From contig PMTV01000014.1 of assembly GCA_003167215.1 (NCBI GenBank), forward strand, positions 110,285-174,284: DNA of 64,000 nt, read 5' to 3'. This DNA is from Acidobacteriota bacterium (GTDB lineage Bacteria > Acidobacteriota > Terriglobia > Acidiferrales > UBA7541). Positions within the stretch are counted from its first letter, which is position 1. Each line of letters opens with the position of its first letter. The notes below the pieces were generated by a model. The model was not told where the DNA came from. It was given only the letters and a program-made list of their open reading frames with translations, and ran no database searches. Below are positions 48,369 through 59,361 of this stretch, one piece after another. The position numbers were made by a program, and so were the translations under genes.

Positions 48369-50546
48369 CTACTTCGCTGCGCTGTGAGCGCTTTCTGCTT
48401 TCGTTTCGTTGGCGCGCGAAATCACGTAGGCACGAACGGATTCGGCATCTCGCCGTGAAAGTTCCTTCGCGAAGGAAACCATCCCATTCGGTTGGAGCAA
48501 GCCGTTCAGGACGATCTCGAACCACTGCTCGTTCGCCAGCGCGCTCGAATATCGCAGGTCTGGAAGGACCCCGCCGCTGACGGCGACATCGCCATGGCAT
48601 CCGGAACAAAATCGCTGGTATAGACGCTTACCGTTCTCGATGGTTGCTGCATTTGCCGTCGATTTAGGAGGATTTAAAACGGGCATGTCGATTTCTTGCA
48701 CGGGTGGCAGAGTCGAGTCCCCACCTAATTTGAAAGCAAGCATGCGTCCGATGTTTGGTCTTCTCCCAGCTTTCAAGGCGATCTCGCCCGTGGCCAACGC
48801 AAACACTCCGCCCCAACCGGAAAGCACCGCGAGATATTGTTCGCCCTTCACTTCGTAGGACACAGGGCCCGCCATTACACTCGTTTGAACCGCCATCGAC
48901 CATACTTTTTCGCCAGTGTCTGCGCGATACGCTTCGAAATGCCCATCCGCAGTTCCCTCGAAAACAAGATTGCCTGCGGTCGAAAGCGCACCGCCATTCC
49001 AGGGCACTGGGCGTTGCACACTCCAAACTTGTTTTTGCTGAATTGGGTCCCACGCGACCAAGCGGCCGGTTATGTTTTTGAGAATCGTCGTTTTGACTTT
49101 TGGATCTTGAGGCATGCCCGCGGCTGCGAAATCGATGCCATCATTCGTCGCGAGCGATTTCCATTCGAATTGCGGATCAGACTTGTACAGAAAACCAGCC
49201 TCCTGAATTGGAATGTAAACGAGTCCCGTGAGCGGGCTATAGGACATAGGCTGCCAACTGTGCGCGCCCAGCGGTCCCGGAACGACAGGCGTGGGATCCT
49301 GTCCCCTGGAATAACGCGCACTCGCGTTTTCCACCGGACGCCCAGTCTTTATATCGATCGCGCTCGCCCAGTTGACGAATGTGTACGGCTTTGCGGAAAT
49401 AAGCGCGCCTGTCGTGCGATCGAGCACGTAGAAGAATCCGTTTTTCGGGGCGTGGAACAAAATTTTCCGAGCCTGCCCACCAATTGGAATATCAGCGAGG
49501 ATGATTTGCTCGTCGGAATCGTAATCCCAATCATCCGCCGGATCTTCCTGGTAATGCCAGACGTATTCTCCCGTCTCCGGTTTGAGCGCGACGATTGAGC
49601 AAGTAAGAAGACCGTCTTCGCGCTTCGGATTCCGGTACTTTTCGTTCCACGGGCCGCCGTTCCCAGTCCCGATGTAGAGCAAATCAAGTTCAGGGTCGTA
49701 GACAATCGCGTCCCAAACTGTTCCGCCGCCGCCGTGCTTCCACCAATCTCCGCTCCACGTCTTTGCAGCCTGTTCAAGGATTGGGCTCTCAAAAGGTTTC
49801 GAAGGATCGCCCGGCACGGTGTAGAAACGCCAAACCAGACTGCCCGTTTCGGCGTCATACGCGGAGACGTAGCCGCGGACTCCCATCTCCGCCCCGCCGT
49901 TACCGATGATCACATTTCCCTTCACCACTCTCGGCGCGCCAGTGATCGTGTACCGCCATTTAGGGTCGATTGTCAAAGTCTCCCACACCTTATTCCCTGT
50001 TGCGGCATCGAGTGCGATCAGCCGGCCATCCAGTGTGCCGAAGAATATTTTTCCGTGCCACGCTGCTACGCCACGATTGACCACATCGCAACATGCGTTC
50101 ACACCCCATTCCGGCGGAACTTTCGGATCGTAGCTCCATAGCAACGCGCCGGTGGCGGCATCGAGAGCGAAAACTTTGCTCCACGCGGAAGTGAAATACA
50201 TTCTTCCGTCAACAACCAGAGGAGTTGCCTCCTGTCCGCGTCGCGTGTCCAGATCGAAATGCCACGCGAGTCCCAATTGTGCGACATTGTGGTCGTCGAT
50301 GTCTTTCAAGGTGCTGAAGCGCTGTTCGTTATATGTGCGGCCGTAGCTCATCCAGTTCCCCGGCTCTCGATCGGCGTTCGTAATTCGCGTGTCGTCAACG
50401 TCTGCCGCTTTCGCGCCGCTGTTCTCCGGCGATTCAACTGGCTTGCGAGAGCTGCGACTGCACCCCGAAATCGCCGCTAGGGCGACACAAATTGTGACAA
50501 TGGAGGAAATGCGGAAGGTAGTGTAAGTTCGTCCCATGCAATTCAT
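48369..50546 (-). CDS. PQQ-dependent alcohol dehydrogenase with C-terminal cytochrome c domain (quinohemoprotein), predicted lipoprotein
   Basis: Lipobox AISGC; vicinal Cys WGVNACCDVVNRG; catalytic DDWDYDSDEQ; beta-propeller GALLWSYDPKVP; heme motif CSGCH. Confidence 0.9.
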   Translation of the reverse strand: MNCMGRTYTTFRISSIVTICVALAAISGCSRSSRKPVESPENSGAKAADVDDTRITNADREPGNWMSYGRTYNEQRFSTLKDIDDHNVAQLGLAWHFDLDTRRGQEATPLVVDGRMYFTSAWSKVFALDAATGALLWSYDPKVPPEWGVNACCDVVNRGVAAWHGKIFFGTLDGRLIALDAATGNKVWETLTIDPKWRYTITGAPRVVKGNVIIGNGGAEMGVRGYVSAYDAETGSLVWRFYTVPGDPSKPFESPILEQAAKTWSGDWWKHGGGGTVWDAIVYDPELDLLYIGTGNGGPWNEKYRNPKREDGLLTCSIVALKPETGEYVWHYQEDPADDWDYDSDEQIILADIPIGGQARKILFHAPKNGFFYVLDRTTGALISAKPYTFVNWASAIDIKTGRPVENASARYSRGQDPTPVVPGPLGAHSWQPMSYSPLTGLVYIPIQEAGFLYKSDPQFEWKSLATNDGIDFAAAGMPQDPKVKTTILKNITGRLVAWDPIQQKQVWSVQRPVPWNGGALSTAGNLVFEGTADGHFEAYRADTGEKVWSMAVQTSVMAGPVSYEVKGEQYLAVLSGWGGVFALATGEIALKAGRRPNIGRMLAFKLGGDSTLPPVQEIDMPVLNPPKSTANAATIENGKRLYQRFCSGCHGDVAVSGGVLPDLRYSSALANEQWFEIVLNGLLQPNGMVSFAKELSRRDAESVRAYVISRANETKAESAHSAAK

Positions 50547-50710
50547 GCTAGTTGTGTCGCAGTCGCGGCAAACTTCTTTTCCGGAAAGAATGGGAGAGTG
50601 TACATCAACATCGGGCTCCACAGCTCCGGACGCCGCGGCCACACGGTGCCGGAAAAAGCTGACGTGGACGGAATCGTTGGGAATTAAATCCTATTAAACT
50701 GGGAAACGTA

Positions 50711-51580
50711 ATGAATACAACCGCAGGACTCAAAATTGAAAATCTCATCGCCATCGATACTCACGTTCACATCGAGTCGGATGGCGGCCACGAGGTGAAC
50801 GAAGCTGCACGCAAGTATTTCGGTGCCACCGGCGATGTTCCTAGCGGCCCGGCCATTGCTGAATATTATCGATCCCGAAAGATCGCGTGTGTCGTCTTCT
50901 CCGTTGACGAGCGGCTGACCGGCAGGAAGCAGATCCCAAATGACGAAGTTGCGGCTTTGGCCGCGGCGAACAGCGACATCATGATCGCGTTTGCCAGCGT
51001 GGATCCAACCCGCGGCCCCGAAGCCGTGAGCGAAGCTCGCCGTTTGATCGCTGCCGGTGGAATTCGTGGATTCAAACTGCACCCCCCGATCCAGCAATTT
51101 CACGCCAACGACCGAATAGCCTATCCGTTCTACGAAGTCCTCGCCGAAGCGCGCATGCCTGTGATTTTTCACACCGGGCACAGCGGCATCGGCACCGGCA
51201 TGCCTGGCGGCGGAGGTGTGCGGTTGAAGTACGGCAATCCCATGGATATCGACGACGTTGCGGTTGATTTCCCGGATATGCCCATCATCATGGCCCATCC
51301 GTCATTTCCCTGGCAGGATGAAGCCATTTCCATCTGCTTGCATAAACCGCAGGTCTATATCGACCTATCAGGTTGGTCGCCAAAATATTTTTCGCCGACG
51401 CTCATCCAGTACGCAAACACTCTGCTCAAACAGAAAATCCTCTTTGGTTCTGACTTCCCTCTCATCACGCCCGACAGGTGGTTAGCCGATTTCGAAAAAA
51501 TTGCCATTCGAGACGACGTTCGCCCTCTGATCCTGAAACAAAACGCAATTCGCCTCCTGAGACTGCATAAAGCGGATTAG
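50711..51580 (+). CDS. Amidohydrolase (amidohydrolase_2 / ACMSD-like decarboxylase superfamily)
   Basis: IDTHVHIES; GIRGFKLHPPIQQFHANDRIAYPFYEVLAEARMPVIFHTGHSG; MAHPSFPWQDEAI; ILFGSDFPLITPDRW. Confidence 0.87.
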   Translation: MNTTAGLKIENLIAIDTHVHIESDGGHEVNEAARKYFGATGDVPSGPAIAEYYRSRKIACVVFSVDERLTGRKQIPNDEVAALAAANSDIMIAFASVDPTRGPEAVSEARRLIAAGGIRGFKLHPPIQQFHANDRIAYPFYEVLAEARMPVIFHTGHSGIGTGMPGGGGVRLKYGNPMDIDDVAVDFPDMPIIMAHPSFPWQDEAISICLHKPQVYIDLSGWSPKYFSPTLIQYANTLLKQKILFGSDFPLITPDRWLADFEKIAIRDDVRPLILKQNAIRLLRLHKAD

Positions 51581-51596
51581 AACGGAACCAGCATTA

Positions 51597-54224
51597 CTAC
51601 GCGGCGAATTCGGTGAGGAGGGCAGAGCGCAGGCTGGTCTGATGGTCGACGGAAAGCTTCGCGCCGGAAGTAGTGAGATAGAAGACGTCGATGGCAGTCT
51701 CTCCTTCGGTCTCGATGATGGCGATTTCGATGTTGCACCCCTCGCGCGAAAAAACTGAGCTGATTCGATGAAGAAGGCCGGGCTGATCCTGCGCGACGAT
51801 CTCGACAAGCGTGCTCTGAGCGGAGCAAGTGTCGTCTATTTTGACCCGCGTCTCGACCTTTACTTTTGGTTGGCGGCGTTTTTCTGAGTGCAGCGGGTCG
51901 CGCAGCATTCGATTCAGGTCAACTTTTCCCGCCAGCACGTCCTGGATGCTCGATTGGAACCGCTCCCACTCCGGCAAGTTCAGTTCTAGCGTCCGAAAGC
52001 GGTCGGTGAAATAAAAAGTATCCACCACAATCCCGGCCTGGTTTGAAAATGCGGCGGCTTTGACGATGTTCATGCCCCAGGCTGCCAGAACACCAGCCAT
52101 GGTAGCGAAGAGAAACGCGCGGTCGCGAGTGACCAGAGTGAGTTCGTACCAGTGGCGTCCACGGCGCAAACTGATCTGCACAGGGTTTTTGTCCAGACGC
52201 GTAGCCATTTCCAAATGCGCCAGGACTTCTGCCGCCGGATGAGTGAGCAGATAGCGCCGCGGAAGTCCTTCGAGAAAAACATCGAGCCGCGGTCCAACGG
52301 ACACCGCGAAAGTGCCAAGGTGCGCCAGCACTTCGTCATGGGCGTCAACGTGGAGGCGCTGGTCCAGGCTGCGATTTAGGTAATTTGCGGTAGCGATGTA
52401 AAGCTGCCAGATGTTTTCCGCCTTCCATGGCGTAAGAGCCTCGGGATTGACGGCTTTGATGTCCGCGTAAGTCAGCAGGCATAGCATTTTCAGGCGTTCG
52501 GGCGTTTCCACTTTTTCGGCAAAAGCGCGCACCGTTTCCAGCTCGAAAATATCGCGGCGCAGAGCGGCGCTCATTTCCAAATGGCGGCCGATTAGAAATA
52601 GGACAGTTTCGCGATCCGGCGCATCCAGATCAAGGCGGGTCAGGGCGCTCTCGGCGATATCAACGCTGGCTCGAACGTGGTCGCCGGATTTCGCGCCTTT
52701 CCCGACATCATGGAAAAGCAGCGCAAGGTAGAGCAAGTCGGGCTGCTCGAGTTCCTCCAGGAGCTCGGCATAGCGCTGATCCCATTTCGACTGGGACTGG
52801 CGCAGAGCATGGAGATTGTCGATCGCTACGAATGTGTGTTCATCTACCGTGAAGCGATGAGAATAGTCACGCACCACCAACGCGTTGATTCCCTGGAATT
52901 CCGGGAACAGGAGCGTAAGCAAGCCGAGCGAATGCATCGAGCGCAAAGCATCCGCGGCGTGAGGAGCGGTGAGAATTTCCTGAAGCGGGTGCCACAGCTC
53001 GGCGCCTTTAGGTGGCGTGACTGCAAACGATGGAAGTGCTCGTTCGATCTGCAATTCCGTGTTGGAACTAAGACTCAACCCGTGGCGCGCCAGAAACCGG
53101 AAGGCACGAAGGATGAACTCGGGATCGTTGAGCGCCGCGGGATGGCGCAACGAAAGCATTCCGTCCTCGACGGAAAACTCCGCATTTGAAAGCCGCGATC
53201 GCAATTGCTGAAACTGGTGGTGAAGCGAAAGCCGCGCGGCGGGAATTTCCTCCAAAAGCTGAATGCAGACGCGATGGACTGCGCGCGCGTGACCGAAATA
53301 CAGGCGCATCCAATCGGAAGCGGTAAGCGGCTCATTGCCTCCATCGTTCGGCGGTTCAGCCGCAATGCGCGAATTTGCAACGCCGATACGATGAGTGGCG
53401 GCAGCGTCCTGAGATTCCCAGGTGAGCGTGTTATCGTCGCGGTTGTGCCGAAAATGCAGAAAGCATCGGATGGACACCAGAGAGTCCAGGGCCGCTTCAA
53501 ACTGCTGCTGAATCGAGACAGGTAGGATCGCGTTTTCGACAGGCCAGACGTGGTACTTCTCAATCGCCGCTAGAAGTGAAAGCCAGCTGACTACGTTGTA
53601 GTCGCGAAGACCGCCGGGGCCATCCTTAATATTTGGTTCGAGATGAAATACGGTACTGCCGAATTTGCCGTGGCGAGTGCGGGTAAGTTCTGCCAGGCGT
53701 TTCACAATCTGGTCGGACGCATGCGAGATGAGTTTCGGGATCACGTCATCGTGGAGTCGCGCGAAAAGCTGGCGGTCGCCGGCAAGAAAGCGGCAATCAA
53801 GCACGGAGATTGCAAACTCGGGATTCGCCGTGTCGAACTGGCTGCACTCGGCGAGCGTGCGCGTAGCCGGGCTGAGTTTTAGTCCTAGGTCCCAGAGTCC
53901 CTGTGAAAATCTCCGGATCGGATCTTTGAGCTTGGCTTCCGTCCCATTTCCTGCGTGAAGAAATAGGATATCGATATCGGAATAAGGGAAAAGCCAGCGG
54001 CGGCCGAAACCGCCAAGAGCGACGACTGCAAAATCCGACGGACCATCCGATTCGGAGCAGATGAATTCCTTCCAAAGACGTTCCATCATGCGTTCGATGA
54101 GTGCGGTGCGGCCCAGCAGCGCGGCGCGGCCCGAGCCTGTCGTAACAAATTGCTCGCGGATGCGCCCTGATTCCTTTTCATAAGAATTGCGCAACTCAGC
54201 AGTGAACGAGGAGTTTGTCGGCAT
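51597..54224 (-). CDS. glnD: [Protein-PII] uridylyltransferase/uridylyl-removing enzyme
   Basis: Nucleotidyltransferase [24 protein letters not shown] domain [16 protein letters not shown]-terminal tandem ACT domains; located next to amt/glnB. Confidence 0.93.
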   Translation of the reverse strand: MPTNSSFTAELRNSYEKESGRIREQFVTTGSGRAALLGRTALIERMMERLWKEFICSESDGPSDFAVVALGGFGRRWLFPYSDIDILFLHAGNGTEAKLKDPIRRFSQGLWDLGLKLSPATRTLAECSQFDTANPEFAISVLDCRFLAGDRQLFARLHDDVIPKLISHASDQIVKRLAELTRTRHGKFGSTVFHLEPNIKDGPGGLRDYNVVSWLSLLAAIEKYHVWPVENAILPVSIQQQFEAALDSLVSIRCFLHFRHNRDDNTLTWESQDAAATHRIGVANSRIAAEPPNDGGNEPLTASDWMRLYFGHARAVHRVCIQLLEEIPAARLSLHHQFQQLRSRLSNAEFSVEDGMLSLRHPAALNDPEFILRAFRFLARHGLSLSSNTELQIERALPSFAVTPPKGAELWHPLQEILTAPHAADALRSMHSLGLLTLLFPEFQGINALVVRDYSHRFTVDEHTFVAIDNLHALRQSQSKWDQRYAELLEELEQPDLLYLALLFHDVGKGAKSGDHVRASVDIAESALTRLDLDAPDRETVLFLIGRHLEMSAALRRDIFELETVRAFAEKVETPERLKMLCLLTYADIKAVNPEALTPWKAENIWQLYIATANYLNRSLDQRLHVDAHDEVLAHLGTFAVSVGPRLDVFLEGLPRRYLLTHPAAEVLAHLEMATRLDKNPVQISLRRGRHWYELTLVTRDRAFLFATMAGVLAAWGMNIVKAAAFSNQAGIVVDTFYFTDRFRTLELNLPEWERFQSSIQDVLAGKVDLNRMLRDPLHSEKRRQPKVKVETRVKIDDTCSAQSTLVEIVAQDQPGLLHRISSVFSREGCNIEIAIIETEGETAIDVFYLTTSGAKLSVDHQTSLRSALLTEFAA

Positions 54225-54274
54225 CGAAGTTGGTTTTGGAATTCTTCGGTCGTGAGCCTTGTGATTTCGCCCGC

Positions 54275-55987
54275 CTAAACTCCCCGCTGCTGTGCCTGCG
54301 ACCCCGCGGTCAGCATTTCAACAGCGTCCTCGGGATACGCCAACATGCCGAACTGCGGCACATCGAGACCCGCCAGCTCGACTTCCCGTGTCACGCGCAT
54401 GGAGCGCCATGCATTCACGGCGGAGAAAATAATATAAGTCGCTCCGAATGCATAAATCGCCAAGAGCGTAGCGCCACCGAGTTGCACCAGGAACTGTGAC
54501 GAGTCGCCGTGAAGCAAACCGGTGACGCCTTGGCCTGTTTTGCCGAGGTACGCCGCCGTGCCCACGCCATTCCACCCGGCGCCGTATGTCCCATCGGCGA
54601 AGATCCCTAAAGAAACCGCGCCCAGCCAACCACAGTAGCCGTGAACGGAAATAGCACCGCACGGGTCGTCGATCTTGAGGATTCGTTCGTTGAAGAGTAC
54701 GCCTCCACAAACCACAATGCCTGCAATCACGCCGATGATCACCGATGCCGTGGGACTTACGAATGCGCACGGCGCAGTGATAGCTACCAGTCCCGCAAGC
54801 ATTCCATTGCAAGCCATGGTTATGTCAGGCTTGCCAAAAAGTTTGTACCACAGAAGCATCGCTGCGGCAGAGCCTGCCACTGCCGCGAGATTCGTATTCA
54901 CCGCTACAACCGAGATGCGAAGGTCCGTTGCACCGAGCGTCGAGCCGGGATTGAAACCCATCCACCCAAAGAGCAGAAGAAACGTGCCGGTAACGACGAA
55001 CACGATGTTGGAAGCCGGGAATGCCCGCGGCTTTCCATCCGCACCATACTTGCCAAGCCGTGGCCCAAGGATGAGCGCCAGCGCCATAGCGCAAAAGCCT
55101 CCGATACTGTGGACCACCGAGGAACCGGCAAAATCCACATAACCGTGACCGAGGTGCATGCTGGAGCCCAATTGGGAGAGCCAACCGCCTCCCCAGACCC
55201 AACAGCCGGAAATCGGGTAAAGGAAGGCGCCAATAAACAGCTCACAAAAAAGGAAGGCCCAGAAGGTGATCCGCTCGCAAATCGCGCCAACGATAATGTA
55301 GCCGGCAGTCTCCATAAACACGACTTCGAAGAGCGTCAAGCAATTGCTGCCCGCATCGTACGCTGGGCCCGTAAGAAAAAATCCCTTGCCTCCCAGAAAT
55401 CCCCATTGGCCGCTTCCAATCAGGAAATGATTCAGAGTTGGGACGCCACCGAGATTCGAGGGAGCAGCATTCACAGCCACAGCGCCGAATTGGAAAGCGT
55501 ATCCGACTGCGTAGTAAGCAAGGAATGCAAAAACGTAGGCCGCGAAGTTCAGCATCATCAGGTGCGCGGCATTCTTCTTGCGCACCAGCCCGCATGTCAG
55601 CAGAGCAAAGCCCGCTTGCATGAATAGAACAAGATAGCCGGTGAGAAGTGTCCACGAAAAGTTCGTCGCGATACGTGTGTGGCCCACGCCATCGGCAAGC
55701 TTCAGCGCCAGAGGTTCCCTGGCTGCCTGGGCTTGGAATTCTTCAAAGTCCTTCTTGCTCTTGGCGTAATCGGGCGCGTTCTTGTCAGTCGGCTCCGGCA
55801 CAACAAAGGGATTGCCGGCCGCATCGGCGACCGAAAACTTATCGCCCGTCGTAGTGCCCGCGGGATCGGGTTGCGATTGATCTGCAAAAACGAGATTCAT
55901 CGAGCCACAAAGAATTTGTGCAAGGACCAAGGCCGCAATCGACTTCGACATCCACTTTAAAGTGCGCCGAGGGAGTGCATATTGCAT
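54275..55987 (-). CDS. Ammonium transporter (Amt family)
   Basis: Start MQYALPRR with [68 protein letters not shown]. Confidence 0.94.
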   Translation of the reverse strand: MQYALPRRTLKWMSKSIAALVLAQILCGSMNLVFADQSQPDPAGTTTGDKFSVADAAGNPFVVPEPTDKNAPDYAKSKKDFEEFQAQAAREPLALKLADGVGHTRIATNFSWTLLTGYLVLFMQAGFALLTCGLVRKKNAAHLMMLNFAAYVFAFLAYYAVGYAFQFGAVAVNAAPSNLGGVPTLNHFLIGSGQWGFLGGKGFFLTGPAYDAGSNCLTLFEVVFMETAGYIIVGAICERITFWAFLFCELFIGAFLYPISGCWVWGGGWLSQLGSSMHLGHGYVDFAGSSVVHSIGGFCAMALALILGPRLGKYGADGKPRAFPASNIVFVVTGTFLLLFGWMGFNPGSTLGATDLRISVVAVNTNLAAVAGSAAAMLLWYKLFGKPDITMACNGMLAGLVAITAPCAFVSPTASVIIGVIAGIVVCGGVLFNERILKIDDPCGAISVHGYCGWLGAVSLGIFADGTYGAGWNGVGTAAYLGKTGQGVTGLLHGDSSQFLVQLGGATLLAIYAFGATYIIFSAVNAWRSMRVTREVELAGLDVPQFGMLAYPEDAVEMLTAGSQAQQRGV

Positions 55988-56050
55988 CTGGAGCTCCTTT
56001 CCTGATTGAGGTAATGGCGGCGTTCGCTGCGCCATTCGTCAAGAAAATGT

Positions 56051-56395
<345 letters not shown>

Positions 56396-56684
56396 TTACT
56401 CCTTTTGTTCCCGATCGGAAAACCCGCCGTAGGCAAGAACGTATAGAACCTAGAAACACACGATCAGTCAAATAAAAAACGTTTATCGCTTGCATCAGCT
56501 TTCCGACGGTTGGTTGTAGGTCGCCAAAAATTAGGGCCGACCCCGGAATCAGAAGATTGCTGAACCGTCGGTCCGCGATTCCCTTGTGACACGGACATGG
56601 GCGCGAGCACCCGTGTATTCGGGAAGGCTGGTAGCGAGCGTTGTCATGGTGATAGCCTTGGATGGCTGCAGCGGGAACAAAAAA

Positions 56685-57614
56685 ATGCGTAAACCCATTG
56701 TCGTGGTTGGAAGCATCAACCTTGATCTCGTTGCGACTGCGGAGCGCGTGCCTCTACCGGGCGAAACTCTCACGGGCCGCAGCTTTTCAACTTTCCACGG
56801 TGGCAAAGGGGCCAACCAAGCTGTCGCGGCGGGCAGGCTCGATTACCCTGTCAGCATGGTAGGCAAGGTGGGTGATGATTCATTCGGCTCCTCCCTGAAA
56901 AGCGCGCTGCGCAAAGCCGGTGTGGACGTAAGAGCAGTCGAAACAGTGAAAGGTTCCTCGGGCGTCGCGCTGATCAATATTGGCGAGGACGGACAGAACA
57001 GTATTGTCGTGGTTCCCGGCGCAAATGGAAAGTTGCTGCCCAAGCATATAACGCAATCCGCTGCTCTTTTGCGCAAGGCTGGGATGCTTTTGACCCAACT
57101 CGAGATTCCGCTGATCACGATGGAGACCCTGGCGGTCTTCGCACACAAGAATGAAATTCCGCTGATGCTGGACCCCGCTCCCGCGCGCGAACTCCCGAAG
57201 GGATTGCTGCAATGCGCCACATGGATCACGCCGAACGAAAGCGAAACGCGCATCCTCTGCGGCCTTAGCGCCGGCGAGCCTGTAACCCCGGCGACCGCGG
57301 CGCGTTGCGCCGATCTGCTTTTGGAGTGCGGCCCCAAGAACGTTGTGATTAAGATGGGTTCGCAAGGCGCTTTTCTCGCCACTGCCTCGGGAATTCGGGA
57401 GATGATTCCGCCCTTCGTGGTGAAAGCTGTGGACACTACCGCTGCGGGAGATGCCTTCAACGCAGGCTTCGCGGTAAGTCTTCTCTCGGGTGCGGCGCCG
57501 GTGCAGGCGGCGCGCTATGCCTCGGCGGTCGCAGCCATTTCCGTCACGCGAATGGGAGCGCAGCCTTCCATGCCGTCCGCCCGCGATGTGGATCGGTTTT
57601 TGAAGCTGCAATAA
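56685..57614 (+). CDS. Ribokinase-like PfkB family carbohydrate kinase
   Basis: PIVVVGSINLDLVATAERVPLPGETLTGRSFSTFHGGKGANQAVAAGRL; DTTAAGDAFNAGFAVSL. ORF opens at 56586; start at 56685 preferred on homology pattern. Confidence 0.88.
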   Translation: MRKPIVVVGSINLDLVATAERVPLPGETLTGRSFSTFHGGKGANQAVAAGRLDYPVSMVGKVGDDSFGSSLKSALRKAGVDVRAVETVKGSSGVALINIGEDGQNSIVVVPGANGKLLPKHITQSAALLRKAGMLLTQLEIPLITMETLAVFAHKNEIPLMLDPAPARELPKGLLQCATWITPNESETRILCGLSAGEPVTPATAARCADLLLECGPKNVVIKMGSQGAFLATASGIREMIPPFVVKAVDTTAAGDAFNAGFAVSLLSGAAPVQAARYASAVAAISVTRMGAQPSMPSARDVDRFLKLQ

Positions 57615-57618
57615 AGCA

Positions 57619-58935
57619 TTATGGCTTGGGCTCTGCGGTTAGTTCCGGTTGCGGCAGGGCTTCGCCGCTGAGTTCGCTTTGTCGGCGTGCGCGGCTGGCG
57701 TTGAGCAAACGCGTTGCGGTATCAAGCTCTGCCTGCCCTTCTTTGGATCGGCCCACGCGCAACAAAATCTGGCCCTTCAAATTATGGTAGTTAGGATTGT
57801 CCGGCTCGATCGTGCGGGCGGAATCGATTGCAACTAAAGCCTCGTCGAATTTCTTCTCGTGCTGGTACACCCTGGCGAGTCCGAAATACGAACTCGCGAG
57901 ATGAGAATCCCGTCGCAGCGCTTCCCGAAAATTTTGCCCGGCCTTTTCGTCGTCCTGCAGATACAAGTAAACAAGACCGAGCCGGTCGTAGTTGAACGCC
58001 ACGTCGGGTTCCAGCGCGATGTCTTTCTCAAATTCTTCTTTAGCGTGAACAAAATCCGGGCGAACCAGGTACGCCAGTCCCAAATTGAAGTGGACGAAAG
58101 GAAGGTTGGGGTCGGATTGCGCGGCTTGCTCGAGCTCCGCAAGAGCCTTGTCATTTTCCTCGCGGTTCAAAAAGGCCTTGCCCATCAGCAGGTGGTATTC
58201 CGCGGTGTTCTGCCCCAATTCAACGAACCGCGTCAGCGCACGTTCTTGCAAGGCGTTATTCCCCGCTTTGTCCGCAGCGTTGCCGAGTACGTAGAGATAG
58301 TTCAAGTCCTCTGATTCCTGCGGCCACAAATCCTGAAGCGCACGCACCGCGTCGGCGTCGCGGTCCGTAAAGAAATAGCAAAGGCCGAGTAGGTAGCGCG
58401 CCTGCACGGAATCCGGATGGTCGCGCACAACAGATTCAAAGGGCGCGATCGCGGAACGAAATTCGCTTTGGCGGTAGTAAACCAGTCCGATGTTCAGGCG
58501 GATTCCGGAGACGCTGGGCGCAAGCTTTTCCGCCTTGTTCAGCAAATCCAGCGCCTGGGACCAGCTCTGACGGCGCATTGCGATCACGCCAAGATTTGCG
58601 TAAGCACCTGCCGAGTTGGGGTCCCGCTCAAGCACTTGCTTGAATAAGCTTTCGGCTTCGTTCAAATTCCCAGCGCGAAGGGCAGCTTCGCCGCTGGCGA
58701 AAAGCTCGGGGATGGCCGGTTGCTGCGCATCACTCCGAGCACCTTGCGACGAGGCTTGCCAGGGACCGGAAGTCGAAAAGCAAGAAGACAAATGCCCTGT
58801 CGAGGCGCGGGCTGAAGAGAAAAGGAACAAAACCGCGATCCACAACCTGATCGCTGAATACGCAATTCTAGAACCGGTTAGAATTGTGCCCTTCTTTTGT
58901 TTTGAATGAGTTGCAATCACGAAAAACGCTAGCAC
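57619..58935 (-). CDS. TPR-repeat protein
   Basis: Multiple TPR units, e.g. SAGAYANLGVIAMRRQSWSQALDLLNKAEKLAP; N-terminal hydrophobic segment. Confidence 0.82.
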   Translation of the reverse strand: MLAFFVIATHSKQKKGTILTGSRIAYSAIRLWIAVLFLFSSARASTGHLSSCFSTSGPWQASSQGARSDAQQPAIPELFASGEAALRAGNLNEAESLFKQVLERDPNSAGAYANLGVIAMRRQSWSQALDLLNKAEKLAPSVSGIRLNIGLVYYRQSEFRSAIAPFESVVRDHPDSVQARYLLGLCYFFTDRDADAVRALQDLWPQESEDLNYLYVLGNAADKAGNNALQERALTRFVELGQNTAEYHLLMGKAFLNREENDKALAELEQAAQSDPNLPFVHFNLGLAYLVRPDFVHAKEEFEKDIALEPDVAFNYDRLGLVYLYLQDDEKAGQNFREALRRDSHLASSYFGLARVYQHEKKFDEALVAIDSARTIEPDNPNYHNLKGQILLRVGRSKEGQAELDTATRLLNASRARRQSELSGEALPQPELTAEPKP

Positions 58936-59361
58936 GCCGTTTGGCGAATTTCAAGGATGTGTGCGTTGTGGACGGTCTAGTACTACGACGCAGTTCGCGC
59001 GCACTCTGACGCAAGGCGCGGAATTTCGCGACGCAGGTCCTATGAGCGCAACCTCAAAACCAGGACGCTTTAGGAATACGTGGCGGAAGCGGACGTCCCG
59101 TGATTGCTCTGCTGCACGCGGCGCCGTTATACCAGGGCGGCACAAAGCTTTTTTCGCTTGACATACGGCGGCCCATGAATTTTAATTCGTTTTAATAAAT
59201 TTAATAAAAGACACGGGTGGGGTGCCCAAGCGCATTTGGACTCCGAAGTCCTGAATCCGGTTTCGAGTATTCCCTATTCTCGCGGCTGTCCGGAATCTTG
59301 CGTGTTGAGCGCACAATTGCACATGCGTGACCTCTTGACTTTCAGATCGACGGAGACGGCC

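Noticed and set aside
54641-55627. 328-aa plus-strand ORF
   Set aside because: Antisense to the ammonium transporter; charged low-complexity translation.
59216-59285. tRNA-like string (GGGGTGCCCAAGCGCATTTGGACTCCGAAGTCC...CGGTTTCGAGTATTCC)
   Set aside because: Reads superficially like D-arm/anticodon/T-arm pieces, but the acceptor, anticodon and T stems do not pair in tRNA geometry.
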